Shown: positions 9,874-19,821, counted from the stretch's first letter. The stretch: 64,000 nt of DNA from Methylophilus methylotrophus DSM 46235 = ATCC 53528 (GCF_000378225.1 NZ_KB905141.1:171143-235142); one strand, 5' to 3'. Program-made: numbers and translations. The notes: a model not told the origin generated them from the sequence alone.

Positions 9874-10952
9874 CTGCATACGAAAAATTAGCCACCGATG
9901 ATGTGCGCGTGCTTGAAATCAAGCCGCTGGTAAAGCCCGCGGAGCTATTGTCTCGCCTGCAGGAAAGTACAGTCAGTACCCAAAACATCCTTAAAACGCG
10001 GTCAGCGATTCATCATATTCTCCATCAGGGCGACGACCGGTTGCTGGTGATTGTTGGCCCTTGTTCCATCCATGACACGGAAGCTGGCATGGAGTACGCG
10101 CGACGCCTGCTCGATGTGCGTCAGCGACTGGGTGGCGAATTGCTCATTGTCATGCGCGTCTATTTTGAGAAACCCCGTACCACGGTAGGGTGGAAAGGCC
10201 TGATCAACGACCCGCATCTGGATGGGACTTATGATATCAATCTTGGATTGGAGAAGGCCCGCCGTTTCCTGCTGGATGTGAATGAAATTGGCATGCCTGC
10301 AGCCACAGAATTCCTCGATGTGGTCTCCCCGCAATATACTGCTGACCTGGTCAGCTGGGGAGCTATTGGCGCTCGGACGACAGAGTCTCAGATTCACCGC
10401 GAATTGGCCTCTGGCCTGTCTTGTCCGGTTGGCTTTAAAAATGGGACCGATGGCGGCGTCAAAGTTGCCATTGATGCGATTAAGGCAGCAGCCAGTCCGC
10501 ATCACTTTTTGTCCGTGACCAAAGAAGGCGAATCCGCTATTTTTGCCACCAAGGGTAATGAAGACTGCCATGTGATTTTACGTGGCGGTAAAGCGCCGAA
10601 CTTTGATGCGCCTAGTGTGGCAGCAGTATGCGACCAATTGGCAGACGCTGGCCTGGCACCGGTATTGATGGTGGATTGCAGTCATGGCAATAGCCAGAAG
10701 CAATATAAAAACCAAATTTCGGTGGTGAATGATGTGGCTAGCCAAATAGCGGGTGGAGATGCTCGCATAATCGGGATCATGCTAGAGTCGCATTTGAACG
10801 AAGGGCGACAGGATCATTCGCCAGGCTGCAGCCTTAATTATGGGCAATCCATCACCGATGCCTGTTTGGGATGGGAGGACTCAGTGGCTGTGCTGGAAAC
10901 GCTGGCTGCTGCAGTCAAGGCCCGCCGTGACAAGCATGCCGCTGCTGAATAA
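9870..10952 (+). CDS. aroG: 3-deoxy-7-phosphoheptulonate (DAHP) synthase, class I
   Basis: First step of the shikimate pathway: PEP + erythrose 4-phosphate gives DAHP. The 360-residue protein shows the class I (AroF/G/H) signatures VGPCSIHD, the RVYFEKPRTTVGWKGLIND stretch, GARTTESQIHRELASGL and DCSHGNSQK. The amino-acid that inhibits this isozyme cannot be told from the sequence, so the symbol is by family only. The start overlaps the hisC stop by 4 bases. It ends the superoperon; the terminator follows. Confidence 0.94.
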   Translation: MTAYEKLATDDVRVLEIKPLVKPAELLSRLQESTVSTQNILKTRSAIHHILHQGDDRLLVIVGPCSIHDTEAGMEYARRLLDVRQRLGGELLIVMRVYFEKPRTTVGWKGLINDPHLDGTYDINLGLEKARRFLLDVNEIGMPAATEFLDVVSPQYTADLVSWGAIGARTTESQIHRELASGLSCPVGFKNGTDGGVKVAIDAIKAAASPHHFLSVTKEGESAIFATKGNEDCHVILRGGKAPNFDAPSVAAVCDQLADAGLAPVLMVDCSHGNSQKQYKNQISVVNDVASQIAGGDARIIGIMLESHLNEGRQDHSPGCSLNYGQSITDACLGWEDSVAVLETLAAAVKARRDKHAAAE

Positions 10953-10966
10953 GTGATGTGTGTATG

Positions 10967-10995
10967 AAAAGCCGTGCTTTATGCACGGCTTTTTT
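10967..10995 (+). terminator. Intrinsic terminator after the DAHP synthase gene
   Basis: Stem gccgtgc/gcacggc with a 5-nt loop (tttat), preceded by aaaa and followed by six T. Confidence 0.93.
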
Positions 10996-11021
10996 ATGCG
11001 TGCCGATGCCGGGATTGATGC

Positions 11022-11172
11022 GCTCATGAAAATCATGAGCAGGGAATCATTGTCAATTGCAGGCTGTTCATGCAACGCATGCGTATGATGCCAGTCTACT
11101 TAAACAGTAACAGCCGATAGCTGTGAAACAGTAGGTCATTCACAATTGTTGTATGATGAGATGAAACTCATC
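11022..11172. other. Inverted repeats in the pqqB upstream region
   Basis: The 255-base gap before pqqB contains a perfect inverted repeat gctcatga-aaa-tcatgagc (11022-11040) and a second small one, gatgag-atgaaa-ctcatc (11155-11172). These could be operator or RNA hairpin sites for the PQQ genes. No pqqA-like peptide gene was found in the gap on reading all frames. Function is unknown. Confidence 0.5.
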
Positions 11173-11207
11173 GATACATTCATGATTAATAGAAATAACG
11201 AGCGATT

Positions 11208-12149
11208 ATGCATATACACGTATTAGGGGCTGGCGCTGGCGGAGGTTTTCCGCAGTGGAACTGTAACTGTCAAAATTGTGACGGGTTGCGTAAAGGCACA
11301 ATCAAAGCCAAGCGACGCACACAATCGTCCATCTGTGTCTCCAGCAATGGTGTTGATTGGGTCTTGTTCAACGCCTCTCCGGATGTATTGCAGCAAATAC
11401 AGGAGTTTGCCCCTTTACAGCCTGGCCGTGGCATTCGGGATACCGGTATACAAGCCATTGTGCTGATTGATGCGCAAATTGACCACACGACGGGTTTGTT
11501 CATGTTGCGTGAGGGCCAAGTAAAGCGTGAGATTTACTGTACCAAAGCTGTCTATGGCGACCTCACCTCTGGCAACCAGATTTTAAATATCCTTGGTCAT
11601 TATTGCGGCATTAACCACCATGAAATCCCCATTGATACCAACGATATCAGCCAGGCGCACAGTTTCGAGATTCCAGGTGTCCCTAACCTGCGTTTCACAG
11701 CTGTGGCGCTCAAAAGTGCCGCGCCACCATATTCCCCACACCGTAATGACCCGCATCCAGGCGATACCATCGGTGTGCTGATTGAAGAAATTTCTACCGG
11801 CAAAAAATGCTGGTACTCCCCAGGGCTGGCTGAAATCGAGCCGCATTTGCCGCCATTGATGAACCAGGCAGATTGCATCATGGTAGACGGCACCTTCTGG
11901 ACCAATACCGAAATGCTGGATATGGGCCTGATGACCAAGACAGCGCGCAGCATAGGCCATAATCCACAGTCTGGCCCGGGCGGCATGATAGAAGAGTTGG
12001 ACAAGTTTGGTGTGAATAAACCGGTGCGTAAAGTGCTTATTCATATCAACAATACCAACCCGATTTTAAGGGAAGATTCCGCCGAGCGTGCGATCCTCGA
12101 TGATCATAAGATCGAGGTGGCATATGACGGCATGGACATCATTCTATAG
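11208..12149 (+). CDS. pqqB: PQQ biosynthesis protein PqqB
   Basis: Metallo-beta-lactamase-fold protein of the PQQ pathway, reported to hydroxylate the tyrosine part of the Glu-Tyr precursor. 313 residues. It begins HIHVLGAGAGGGFPQWNC and has the PqqB zinc-type cluster NCNCQNC (CxCxxC) near residues 18-24. It heads a pqqBCDE operon. PQQ is the cofactor of periplasmic methanol dehydrogenase, which fits the methylotroph setting. Confidence 0.96.
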   Translation: MHIHVLGAGAGGGFPQWNCNCQNCDGLRKGTIKAKRRTQSSICVSSNGVDWVLFNASPDVLQQIQEFAPLQPGRGIRDTGIQAIVLIDAQIDHTTGLFMLREGQVKREIYCTKAVYGDLTSGNQILNILGHYCGINHHEIPIDTNDISQAHSFEIPGVPNLRFTAVALKSAAPPYSPHRNDPHPGDTIGVLIEEISTGKKCWYSPGLAEIEPHLPPLMNQADCIMVDGTFWTNTEMLDMGLMTKTARSIGHNPQSGPGGMIEELDKFGVNKPVRKVLIHINNTNPILREDSAERAILDDHKIEVAYDGMDIIL

Positions 12150-12158
12150 GAGAGAAAA

Positions 12159-12923
12159 ATGAACGCAGTGACGCAGGCACAATTGCCATGGACTCGTGAA
12201 GAGTTTGAGGCAAAACTTCGAGAAAAAGGGCAGGGGTACCATATTTATCATCCGTTTCACGTGATGATGTATGAAGGCAAGTTGACCAAAGAACAGCTGC
12301 AATGCTGGGTGGCCAACCGATTTTATTACCAGATCGCCATCCCCATGAAAGATGCGGCGATTTTATCTAACTGCCCGGATAAGGAAGTGCGCAAGCAATG
12401 GATAGTGCGTATTACTGACCATGACGGCGTAGATGGCCAGATTGGAGGCATTGAGGCCTGGATTAAACTGGGCGAAGCTGTTGGTCTGACACGTGAACAA
12501 GTAACCAGTCTGCAGCTTGTCTCACCTGGCGTGCGCTTTGCGGTAGATGCCTATATCAACTTTGCCAAACAACGTCCCTGGCAGGAGAGTGTTTGCTCTA
12601 GCCTCACAGAACTGTTCGCACCACATATACATCAGCAGCGTATCAGTTCCTGGCCCAGCATGTATCCTTGGGTGAAAGAAGAAGGCCTGATGTACTTTAA
12701 AAAGCGCCTGACTGAAGCAAGGCGCGATGTGGAGCAGGGATTAAGCGTGACACTGGATTATTTCAGCACTTCTCGAGAAATGCAGATGAAAGCATTGGAG
12801 ATCCTGCAATTCAAACTGAATGTGTTATGGGTGATTGCCGACTCTATCATGCTGGCCTGTACCGATATCAAAACAGAAGGCCGTGATTATTTACGCCAGC
12901 CAGTGATACAAATCGAAAGCTAA
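12159..12923 (+). CDS. pqqC: Pyrroloquinoline-quinone synthase PqqC
   Basis: Cofactorless oxidase of the heme-oxygenase fold that catalyses the last step of PQQ formation. It has 254 residues, with conserved stretches [35 protein letters not shown] and [10 protein letters not shown] typical of PqqC. It starts 9 bases after pqqB with a good ribosome-binding site (aggagag). Confidence 0.97.
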   Translation: MNAVTQAQLPWTREEFEAKLREKGQGYHIYHPFHVMMYEGKLTKEQLQCWVANRFYYQIAIPMKDAAILSNCPDKEVRKQWIVRITDHDGVDGQIGGIEAWIKLGEAVGLTREQVTSLQLVSPGVRFAVDAYINFAKQRPWQESVCSSLTELFAPHIHQQRISSWPSMYPWVKEEGLMYFKKRLTEARRDVEQGLSVTLDYFSTSREMQMKALEILQFKLNVLWVIADSIMLACTDIKTEGRDYLRQPVIQIES

Positions 12924-12955
12924 GCCATTCGACACGGCGTTATTGAAAGTAGAAC

Positions 12956-13240
12956 ATGGAAAACAATATTCAGCACTCAGACATTTATGCCATCGCCTTG
13001 CATCACCGCTTTCAGTGGGAAGAAGCGCAGCAAAGCTATGTCATTCTGTTTCCCGAAGGCATGATCAAGTTGCACGGTGGTGCGGGCGAGATTCTCAAGC
13101 GGGTGGACGGTAAAACAAGTGTTGGTGAGATTGTGGCTGACTTGAAGAATACTTTTCCAGATGCCGAAGACATTGAAAGCGATATCCTGGGCATGTTTGA
13201 TATCGCCGTGGGTAAAGCCTGGTTACGCAAGGTGAATTAA
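12956..13240 (+). CDS. pqqD: PqqD peptide chaperone (RRE domain)
   Basis: 94 residues. The fold is the RiPP recognition element that binds the PqqA precursor and presents it to PqqE. Typical features are the hydrophobic HHRFQWEEAQQSYVILFPEGMIKL, then G..ILKRVDGKTSVGEIV and a C-terminal helix. A separate gene here (in some methylotrophs pqqC and pqqD are fused). Confidence 0.94.
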   Translation: MENNIQHSDIYAIALHHRFQWEEAQQSYVILFPEGMIKLHGGAGEILKRVDGKTSVGEIVADLKNTFPDAEDIESDILGMFDIAVGKAWLRKVN

Positions 13241-13258
13241 TCCGAAAGGAAGGGCATC

Positions 13259-14440
13259 ATGGCACAGTTAAATAATGGCGTTGCAGCAAGTGTTACTCAA
13301 AAGCAGCCTTTGTGGCTGTTGGCAGAGGTCACCTACCGGTGCCCGCTACATTGTGCGTTCTGTTATAACCCAACCGATTATGACAAGCACACTAAAAATG
13401 AATTAAGCACTGAGCAGTGGATTGCTGCTTTGCGTGATGCCCGTAAAATGGGTGCCATTCAGCTGGGCATCTCTGGCGGTGAGCCCTTGTTGCGCGATGA
13501 CATTGAAGAGATTGTGGCTGAAGCGCACAAATTAGGTTATTACAGTAACCTGATAACCTCAGGCGTGGGGCTGACAGAAAAACGCATCCAGGCCTTTAAA
13601 GAAGGGGGGCTGGATCACATCCAGCTCTCCATGCACGATGTCACAGAAGATATCAGCAACTTTATCACCAATACGCGCACCTTTGAGTTGAAGAAAAAGG
13701 TAGCCGCCATGATCAAGTCGCATGGCTATCCCATGGTATTGAATGTGGTCATCCATCGTTACAATATTGACCAGGTAGGCAAAATCCTGGAAATGGCTGA
13801 AGCCCTTGGTGCGGATTACGTTGAGCTGGCGAATACCCAGTACTACGGCTGGAGCTTGGTGAATCGTGATCAGCTGATGCCGACGCGTGAACAGTTAAAC
13901 CGGGCTGAGGCGGCAACCAATGCATTCCGGGAGCGTGTTGGCAACAAAATGAAAGTATTTTTTGTGGTGCCGGATTATTTTTCTGACCGGCCCAAGAAAT
14001 GCATGAATGGCTGGGGCGAGGTGTTCATGATTGTGACTGCCAATGGCGATGTATTACCGTGCCATTCTGCAAGGGTATTGCCTGGCCTTGAGTTCCCCAA
14101 TGTCAAGGAGAATGGCCTGGAATGGGCATGGAGGGAGTCGCCTGCGTTTAATAAATACCGTGGCATGGAGTGGATGAAAGAGCCTTGCCGCAGTTGCGAT
14201 GAGAAAGAAAATGATTTGGGCGGTTGCCGCTGCCAATCCTATTTGCTGAGTGGAGATGCTGAAATGGCGGATCCAGTGTGTACCAAGTCGCCAAACCGTC
14301 AGTTGATTGATGAAGCATTGGCCAATTCTCAAAAACCATTCTTGCGTGAACAGCCCATTATTTTCAGGACAGACAAGAACTCCAAAAAATATGTAGAAGG
14401 TGATAAGGAGCGTATAGAGCAGTTCCACGCCCTGCCTTAG
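13259..14440 (+). CDS. pqqE: Radical SAM protein PqqE
   Basis: Forms the Glu-Tyr carbon-carbon cross-link in PqqA. The radical SAM cluster motif is Cys28-x3-Cys32-x2-Cys35 (RCPLHCAFC), followed by GISGGEPLLR. The C-terminal SPASM region carries further cluster cysteines (CMNGWGE, LPCHSA, CRSCDEKENDLGGCRCQ and PVC). 393 residues. The start ATG at 13259 follows gaaaggaaggg. Its substrate gene pqqA is not in this window. Confidence 0.97.
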   Translation: MAQLNNGVAASVTQKQPLWLLAEVTYRCPLHCAFCYNPTDYDKHTKNELSTEQWIAALRDARKMGAIQLGISGGEPLLRDDIEEIVAEAHKLGYYSNLITSGVGLTEKRIQAFKEGGLDHIQLSMHDVTEDISNFITNTRTFELKKKVAAMIKSHGYPMVLNVVIHRYNIDQVGKILEMAEALGADYVELANTQYYGWSLVNRDQLMPTREQLNRAEAATNAFRERVGNKMKVFFVVPDYFSDRPKKCMNGWGEVFMIVTANGDVLPCHSARVLPGLEFPNVKENGLEWAWRESPAFNKYRGMEWMKEPCRSCDEKENDLGGCRCQSYLLSGDAEMADPVCTKSPNRQLIDEALANSQKPFLREQPIIFRTDKNSKKYVEGDKERIEQFHALP

Positions 14441-14481
14441 TAAATGATCTTTAGCCAACGGCTGCAATATGATTTATGATC

Positions 14482-14513
14482 TACAGGTGCCCATCGGGCA
14501 CCTGTATTTTTTT
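14482..14513 (+). terminator. Intrinsic terminator after pqqE
   Basis: Stem acaggtgcc/ggcacctgt with a short loop, followed by attttttt. It lies inside the upstream extension of the next open frame, which helps fix the true start of that gene downstream. Confidence 0.93.
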
Positions 14514-14529
14514 AGGAAAGTCTTTCATT

Positions 14530-15747
14530 TTGAAATCTCGTTCTTCAGTACTCGTGCTGGTTCTGGCAGCACTGGCTGCGTTAGCGCCTTTTGCGATTGA
14601 TACCTACCTGCCAGCTTTCCATGTCATGGCGGCTGAGTTTGGCACGGATGAACTGGCGATCCAGCAGAGCTTAACTTTTTATTTATTACCCTACGCCGTC
14701 ATGACCTTGTGTCATGGGGCTATTTCTGATGCCATCGGCCGCATTACAACCATTAAATGGGGATTAGCCATCTTTGTATTGGCAAGCCTGGGCTGTGCCT
14801 TCGCGCCCAATGTGCAGACCTTGTGGCTGTTCAGGGCATTGCAGGGCGTGAGTGGCGGGGCGGGCAACACAGTTGCACGTGCTATGGTGCGAGACCTGTT
14901 CTCCGGTGCCCAGGCGCAGCGCGTCATGGCGACCGTGCAACTGTTATTCGGCATTGCACCAGCGGTTGCCCCGATTTTGGGTGGCCTGTTACTGGGAATC
15001 CACTGGCAAGCCATTTTCCTGTTTTTATCCTTGTATGCAGCGGTTGCTTTATGGATGGCTGTACGTTACCTGCCTGAAACCATGACTGTAGAAAAGCGGG
15101 TGCCTTTTTCACTGGCAGGCATAGCCCATACCTATGGCAAAATGCTTAGGCACCGTGTTTTCCTGGCATTGATTGCGTGTCTGGGTCTTAACTTTGCCGC
15201 CTTTTTCATTTATGTGTTGGCAAGCCCGATATTCCTGGTCGAGCATTTGCATTTGAACAGCCAGCAGTTTGGATACCTGTTTATCCCGACGGTGACCGGC
15301 ATGATGTTGGGTTCCTGGATATCCCGTCACACCGCCGGCAAGATTGCCGCGTCACGGATGTTGCGATATGCATTTGCCTGGATGGTATTGATTGCCAGTT
15401 TGAATGTCTGTATCCAGTTATGGGTGGGCAATGGCATTCATCACGCCTGGTGGCTGGCGATCTTGCCCATTGCACTCTTTAATATAGGCATGGCTGCCGC
15501 CATGCCGGTACTGTCTATTGCCGCCCTCGATTGTTATCCCAAAGTGCGCGGGACGGCAGCCTCTGCACAGGCGTTCATGCAAATGCTTTGTTCCACAGTC
15601 TGCTCGGCAGCGATCGTGCCTTTCGTATGGCATTCCACATTCACTCTCGCGGTGGCGATGCTCATGATGACTTTGCTGAGCACCTTGTTATTGCGCCTGA
15701 CGCACCAACCGCAAGCGCATGCCAGCGCAATCAACGACAAGGTATAG
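14530..15747 (+). CDS. Bcr/CflA-family multidrug efflux transporter (MFS)
   Basis: About 405 residues with 12 predicted membrane segments. The first helix ends in APFAIDTYLPAF, and motif-A-like residues after helix 2 (GAISDAIGRITTIKWG) and GVSGGAGNTVARAMVRDLF are characteristic of the Bcr/CflA drug-resistance branch. The frame is open from 14476, but the pqqE terminator occupies 14482-14513. I therefore place the start at TTG 14530, 9 bases after aggaaag. Substrate unknown. Confidence 0.85.
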   Translation: MKSRSSVLVLVLAALAALAPFAIDTYLPAFHVMAAEFGTDELAIQQSLTFYLLPYAVMTLCHGAISDAIGRITTIKWGLAIFVLASLGCAFAPNVQTLWLFRALQGVSGGAGNTVARAMVRDLFSGAQAQRVMATVQLLFGIAPAVAPILGGLLLGIHWQAIFLFLSLYAAVALWMAVRYLPETMTVEKRVPFSLAGIAHTYGKMLRHRVFLALIACLGLNFAAFFIYVLASPIFLVEHLHLNSQQFGYLFIPTVTGMMLGSWISRHTAGKIAASRMLRYAFAWMVLIASLNVCIQLWVGNGIHHAWWLAILPIALFNIGMAAAMPVLSIAALDCYPKVRGTAASAQAFMQMLCSTVCSAAIVPFVWHSTFTLAVAMLMMTLLSTLLLRLTHQPQAHASAINDKV

Positions 15748-15883
15748 CCCTCCTCAAGCACCGAATTATGGGATGTTTACCGCCTTCATTCGATATTTGA
15801 ACCACCAAGGCTTGTTTTAAGATGAAACTGTCAATGCCTGTCAGATGGCAGCGCATTCTTAAGAATAAATAACGGGAGTTCAT

Positions 15884-16570
15884 ATGGAAATGACCAGAGA
15901 AGAAGAAGCACAAAAGGCCTATGTCAAACTGCTTACCGGTCAAGGCGTGAGTCAGCGTGTGCTGGTTCAACGTGAGTTTGTGATTATTCGCCTGAGTGCT
16001 TTCCTGAAAGATATTCCTTGTGACGGTAGCCATTACCGGCAAGCCGTTGACCGCTTTATTGCCAGCATGGATCCGGCCGAGATTCCAGCCATATTGCCTG
16101 TCGTTCGCGAGTTTTTCTCGTTCTGGGTCCGTGATATCAAGGCCATTGCCGCCATGAGCCAGGCGAAAGTCTTCAACGGTACTACGCCAGTGACCATGGC
16201 GACCCAGGATGAGTTATTCAAACATTGGTACGACCTGGATAAAACCACCATGACTAGCCAAGAAGAGCAAGTGATGGATACCTTTAAGCAGGTATCCATG
16301 GTGCGTGGGTTCGAGCCTGCCGTATTTAAAGAACGCATGCGCATGGCTAAGTGCTTGTTGCTCTCTTTGCGTCAGGTGCCTTATAAACAATCACATAGCT
16401 ATCGCCAGATGGTGGACAGGAATTTACCGCTGTTCAATGCACTGGGCTCCCAGCATACTTTCCTCAGTGTTTCCCGTGAGTTTTATTACTTTTGGCGTAG
16501 TGATATGCTTAAGACGCAATCTGCAAAATCTCCAGCCATGCAAGGCCGCGAGATGGCGATTGCCGCTTGA
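15884..16570 (+). CDS. Unrecognised protein with two copies of one module
   Basis: 228 residues, soluble, no signal peptide or family I recognise. An internal duplication is visible: residues about 24-86 and 145-208 share the pattern R...-P...(H/S)YRQ-VDR...-REF-FW--D (HYRQAVDR 50-57 with SYRQMVDR 172-179; VVREFFSFWVRDI 73-85 with VSREFYYFWRSDM 196-208). The two copies are joined by about 60 residues of charged linker. It starts at ATG 15884 after acgggag (an ATG two codons on is also possible). It sits alone between an MFS gene and the convergent ppsR. Confidence 0.8.
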   Translation: MEMTREEEAQKAYVKLLTGQGVSQRVLVQREFVIIRLSAFLKDIPCDGSHYRQAVDRFIASMDPAEIPAILPVVREFFSFWVRDIKAIAAMSQAKVFNGTTPVTMATQDELFKHWYDLDKTTMTSQEEQVMDTFKQVSMVRGFEPAVFKERMRMAKCLLLSLRQVPYKQSHSYRQMVDRNLPLFNALGSQHTFLSVSREFYYFWRSDMLKTQSAKSPAMQGREMAIAA

Positions 16571-16593
16571 TTGCCAAGCTTGGATTGCTATAG

Positions 16594-16627
16594 AAAAAAC
16601 GCCAGCCTTAGCGCTGGCGAATTTTTT
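16594..16627. terminator. Bidirectional terminator between 15884-16570 gene and ppsR
   Basis: aaaaaa-cgccagc (16594-16606), loop cttagc, gctggcg (16613-16619) then a-tttttt. A/T runs on both sides suit termination of both converging genes; the ppsR stop lies inside the loop. Confidence 0.9.
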
Positions 16628-17411
16628 GCAGGATCAGGGCAGAAAGCTCTTCAATCGAGCGGCTGGTAGAGTCTGCCCAGGGAATGTTATAGCGACGCAT
16701 CATTTCCTCAGCTGTCGCAATTTCCTTGCGGCAATTGTCCAAAGAGGCATAAAAACTGTCTGGACGGCGCTCACTGCGCACAGAATGCAAACGTTCGGGT
16801 TTAATGGTCAGCCCAAAAATCTTGTCAATATTCTTTTCTACCGCTGCGGGTAAAGAACCGCGCTCAAAGTCTTCCGGGATCAATGGGTAATTGGCTGCCT
16901 TGATGCCAAATTGCATGGCCAGGTAGATACTGGTCGGTGTTTTGCCACAACGGGAGACGCCAATCAGAATCACATCAGCTTCATCCAAACCAGAGTTGGT
17001 CATGCCGTCGTCATGATTTAGCGTAAAGTTAATCGCTTCCATGCGCTCAAGGTAACTATGGCCTTTGACACTGTAAGCAATGCTGGCACCTGTGAGTGGC
17101 TCCTGGTTGAGTTCGGAACCTAGCGGATAAATAAAACGGTGGAATAAATCAATAAAATACGCGTTGGCTTGCTTGAGGTGGTTACGGTGTTCACCATTGC
17201 CGATCGACATGATCACTATCGGGCGAATGCCATCCTGGTCGCCCACTTTCTGGATATGCTCAAACGCTGCCTGAACCTTTTCGTCGTTATCCGTAAAGGG
17301 GAGGCGGGTAGTTGTGAACTGGGTATTGGGAAAGTGTTCCAGAAGTTTGCTTAAGGCACCTGCCGTAATCCCCGTACCATCAGAAACAATAAACACAGAA
17401 CGGTGATTCAT
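16608..17411 (-). CDS. ppsR: PEP synthase regulatory protein (bifunctional kinase/pyrophosphorylase, DUF299)
   Basis: 267 residues. PpsR-type enzymes inactivate PEP synthase by ADP-dependent threonine phosphorylation and reactivate it by Pi-dependent dephosphorylation. It begins RSVFIVSDGTGITAGALSKLLEHF and has the P-loop GVSRCGKTPTSIYLA about residues 153-167. It lies 37 bases downstream of ppsA on the same strand, so target and regulator are probably co-transcribed. Confidence 0.95.
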   Translation of the reverse strand: MNHRSVFIVSDGTGITAGALSKLLEHFPNTQFTTTRLPFTDNDEKVQAAFEHIQKVGDQDGIRPIVIMSIGNGEHRNHLKQANAYFIDLFHRFIYPLGSELNQEPLTGASIAYSVKGHSYLERMEAINFTLNHDDGMTNSGLDEADVILIGVSRCGKTPTSIYLAMQFGIKAANYPLIPEDFERGSLPAAVEKNIDKIFGLTIKPERLHSVRSERRPDSFYASLDNCRKEIATAEEMMRRYNIPWADSTSRSIEELSALILQKIRQR

Positions 17412-17448
17412 ACAGGTGCCTCAATGAGTAACTAATAATGCTGTCTGC

Positions 17449-19821
17449 TTATTTTTTGGTCAGGCGCTGCCAGGTGGCAACCACTGTGTCTGGGTTCAAT
17501 GACACAGACTGGATGCCTTCCTTGACCAACCATTCGGCAAAGTCCTCATGGTCAGAAGGGCCCTGGCCGCAAATACCCACATATTTGCCAAGGCGGTTAC
17601 AGGTGTTGATAGCCATTTTCAGCAGGACTTTTACCGCATCATTACGCTCGTCAAACCCGTCTGCCAGGATACCGGAGTCACGGTCCATACCCAGAGTCAG
17701 TTGAGTCAAGTCATTGGAGCCGATAGAGAAACCATCGAAGTACTCCAGGAACTGTTCAGCCAGCAGGGCGTTAGCAGGTATTTCACACATCATGATCAGG
17801 CGCAGGCCGTTTTCACCACGTTTAAGGCCGTTGGCGGCCATGATGTCGGTCACAGCTTTCGCTTCTTCCAGAGTGCGCACGAATGGAATCATCAACTCCA
17901 CGTTGGTCAGGCCCATCTCATCACGGACTTTTTTCATGGCCTGGCATTCCATGGCAAAGCACTCTTTAAAGTCTTCAGCCATGTAGCGAGCTGCACCACG
18001 GAAACCAATCATTGGGTTTTCTTCATCCGGCTCGTAGATGTCGCCACCAACCAGTTTCTTGTACTCGTTGGACTTGAAGTCAGAGGTACGCACGATGACT
18101 GGTTTGGGATAGAAAGCGGCAGCAATCGTTGCCACACCTTCAGCCACTTTATCAATATAGAACTGTTTAGGGCTGGCGTAACCACGTGCGCGGTTATGAA
18201 TGGTTGCCTGCATCGCTTTAGGCATGGCATCGACATTGAGGATAGCTTTCGGGTGAATACCAACCATGTTGTTGATGACGAACTCCAGACGCGCCAAGCC
18301 CACACCATCATTCGGCGTTTGAGCGAAGGTAAATGCCATATCCGGGTTACCGACGTTCATCATGATCTTGCAAGGTGGTTTCGCCAGTTCGCTATTGGCT
18401 TGCGTGGAAACTTCATACTCTAATGCGCCGTGATAAACGAAACCAGTTTCACCTTCGGCACAAGAAACAGTAACTACCTCACCGTCACGGAGCAAATCGG
18501 TCGCATTGACGGAACCTACAATAGCGGGAATCCCCAGTTCACGGGCAATAATTGCCGCGTGGCAGGTACGGCCACCACGGTTAGTCACCAGTGCGCTGGC
18601 ACGTTTCATCACCGGTTCCCAGTTCGGGTCAGTCATGTCGGCAACCAATACGTCACCTGGTTGCACTTCGTGCATTTCAGCTGGATCCAGCACGATACGT
18701 ACCGGTCCAACACCTACTTTCTGAGTCACGGCACGGCCAGCGACGACAGGCACAGAAGAGTGTTTCTGCAGCTTGAAAGTTTCGGTCACATTGCTGGCTG
18801 ACTCCTGGGACTTCACAGTTTCAGGGCGCGCTTGCAGGATATACAGTTTGTTGTCCAGTCCATTTTTACCCCATTCGATATCCATTGGGCAGCCATAATG
18901 CTGCTCAATGGTCATGGCATAGCCTGCCAATTCCAGGATATCTGAATCGTTCAGCGAGTAGCGGTTAGATTCAGCAGCATCTACAGGCACGGTGTGCGTG
19001 GATTTGCCTGCCTGGGTGGCATCTGAAAATACCATCTTGATTAGTTTTGAACCCATGGTGCGGCGTACAATCGCTGGTTTGCCCTGTGCCAGCAATGGCT
19101 TATGGACGTAAAATTCGTCCGGGTTCACGGCACCTTGCACCACGGTTTCACCCAAACCATACGAAGACGTGATAAAAGCAACATCACGGTGGCCGGACTC
19201 AGTATCAATGGTAAACATCACGCCGGCACAGCCGATATCTGAGCGTACCATTTGTTGCACGCCAGCGGACAGGGCGACATCAGCATGCACAAAGCCTTTG
19301 TGTACGCGGTAGGAGATCGCACGGTCGTTATACAACGAGGCGAACACTTCTTTAATGGCGTGATTAATGTTGTCCAAACCATGAATATTCAGGAAAGACT
19401 CTTGCTGGCCGGCAAAAGAAGCGTCTGGCAAGTCTTCGGCAGTCGCGGAAGAGCGTACAGCAAAGGTGGTGCCTGGCGCTGATTTCTCAATCAGTTTGGC
19501 ATAGTTGTCGGCTATCGCTGTCTGCAATGCCGGTGGAAACTCTGCTTCCATGATCCATTGGCGGATTTGTGAGCCTACGCGCGCCAATTCCTGGGTGTCA
19601 TCTGCATTCAGTTTGTCCAGCAAGTCATTGATTCTGTCATTCAAACCACCTTGGGCCAGAAACTCGCGGTAAGCATCGGCAGTGGTCGCAAACCCGGTAG
19701 GAACGCGTACGCCTTTGGCTGTGAGCTGAGAGATCATTTCGCCCAGGGAAGCGTTCTTGCCCCCAACGGACGGCACATCGGTGTTTCTTAGATTCTCAAA
19801 TGGAATAACATGACTTACCAT
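17449..19821 (-). CDS. ppsA: Phosphoenolpyruvate synthase
   Basis: Makes PEP from pyruvate and ATP (AMP + Pi released), needed for gluconeogenesis from C1-derived carbon. 790 residues: N-terminal ATP-grasp-like nucleotide domain, central phosphohistidine domain with His421 in [21 protein letters not shown], and C-terminal PEP/pyruvate TIM barrel ending with ...[18 protein letters not shown]. The 205-base gap to the divergent gene at 20027 must carry both promoters; I could not assign them with confidence. Confidence 0.97.
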   Translation of the reverse strand: MVSHVIPFENLRNTDVPSVGGKNASLGEMISQLTAKGVRVPTGFATTADAYREFLAQGGLNDRINDLLDKLNADDTQELARVGSQIRQWIMEAEFPPALQTAIADNYAKLIEKSAPGTTFAVRSSATAEDLPDASFAGQQESFLNIHGLDNINHAIKEVFASLYNDRAISYRVHKGFVHADVALSAGVQQMVRSDIGCAGVMFTIDTESGHRDVAFITSSYGLGETVVQGAVNPDEFYVHKPLLAQGKPAIVRRTMGSKLIKMVFSDATQAGKSTHTVPVDAAESNRYSLNDSDILELAGYAMTIEQHYGCPMDIEWGKNGLDNKLYILQARPETVKSQESASNVTETFKLQKHSSVPVVAGRAVTQKVGVGPVRIVLDPAEMHEVQPGDVLVADMTDPNWEPVMKRASALVTNRGGRTCHAAIIARELGIPAIVGSVNATDLLRDGEVVTVSCAEGETGFVYHGALEYEVSTQANSELAKPPCKIMMNVGNPDMAFTFAQTPNDGVGLARLEFVINNMVGIHPKAILNVDAMPKAMQATIHNRARGYASPKQFYIDKVAEGVATIAAAFYPKPVIVRTSDFKSNEYKKLVGGDIYEPDEENPMIGFRGAARYMAEDFKECFAMECQAMKKVRDEMGLTNVELMIPFVRTLEEAKAVTDIMAANGLKRGENGLRLIMMCEIPANALLAEQFLEYFDGFSIGSNDLTQLTLGMDRDSGILADGFDERNDAVKVLLKMAINTCNRLGKYVGICGQGPSDHEDFAEWLVKEGIQSVSLNPDTVVATWQRLTKK

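Noticed and set aside
10996-11140. Short ORFs in the pqqB upstream gap as pqqA
   Set aside because: The translations (about 13 and 30 codons) lack the Glu-x3-Tyr core and the usual PqqA N-terminus.
14476-14529. Upstream extension of the MFS transporter frame
   Set aside because: It runs through the pqqE terminator hairpin and has no ribosome-binding site; TTG 14530 after aggaaag is better.
17548-18801. Plus-strand open frames opposite ppsA (291 and 123 codons)
   Set aside because: Antisense shadows, His/Gln-rich low-plausibility proteins; ppsA is complete and well conserved.
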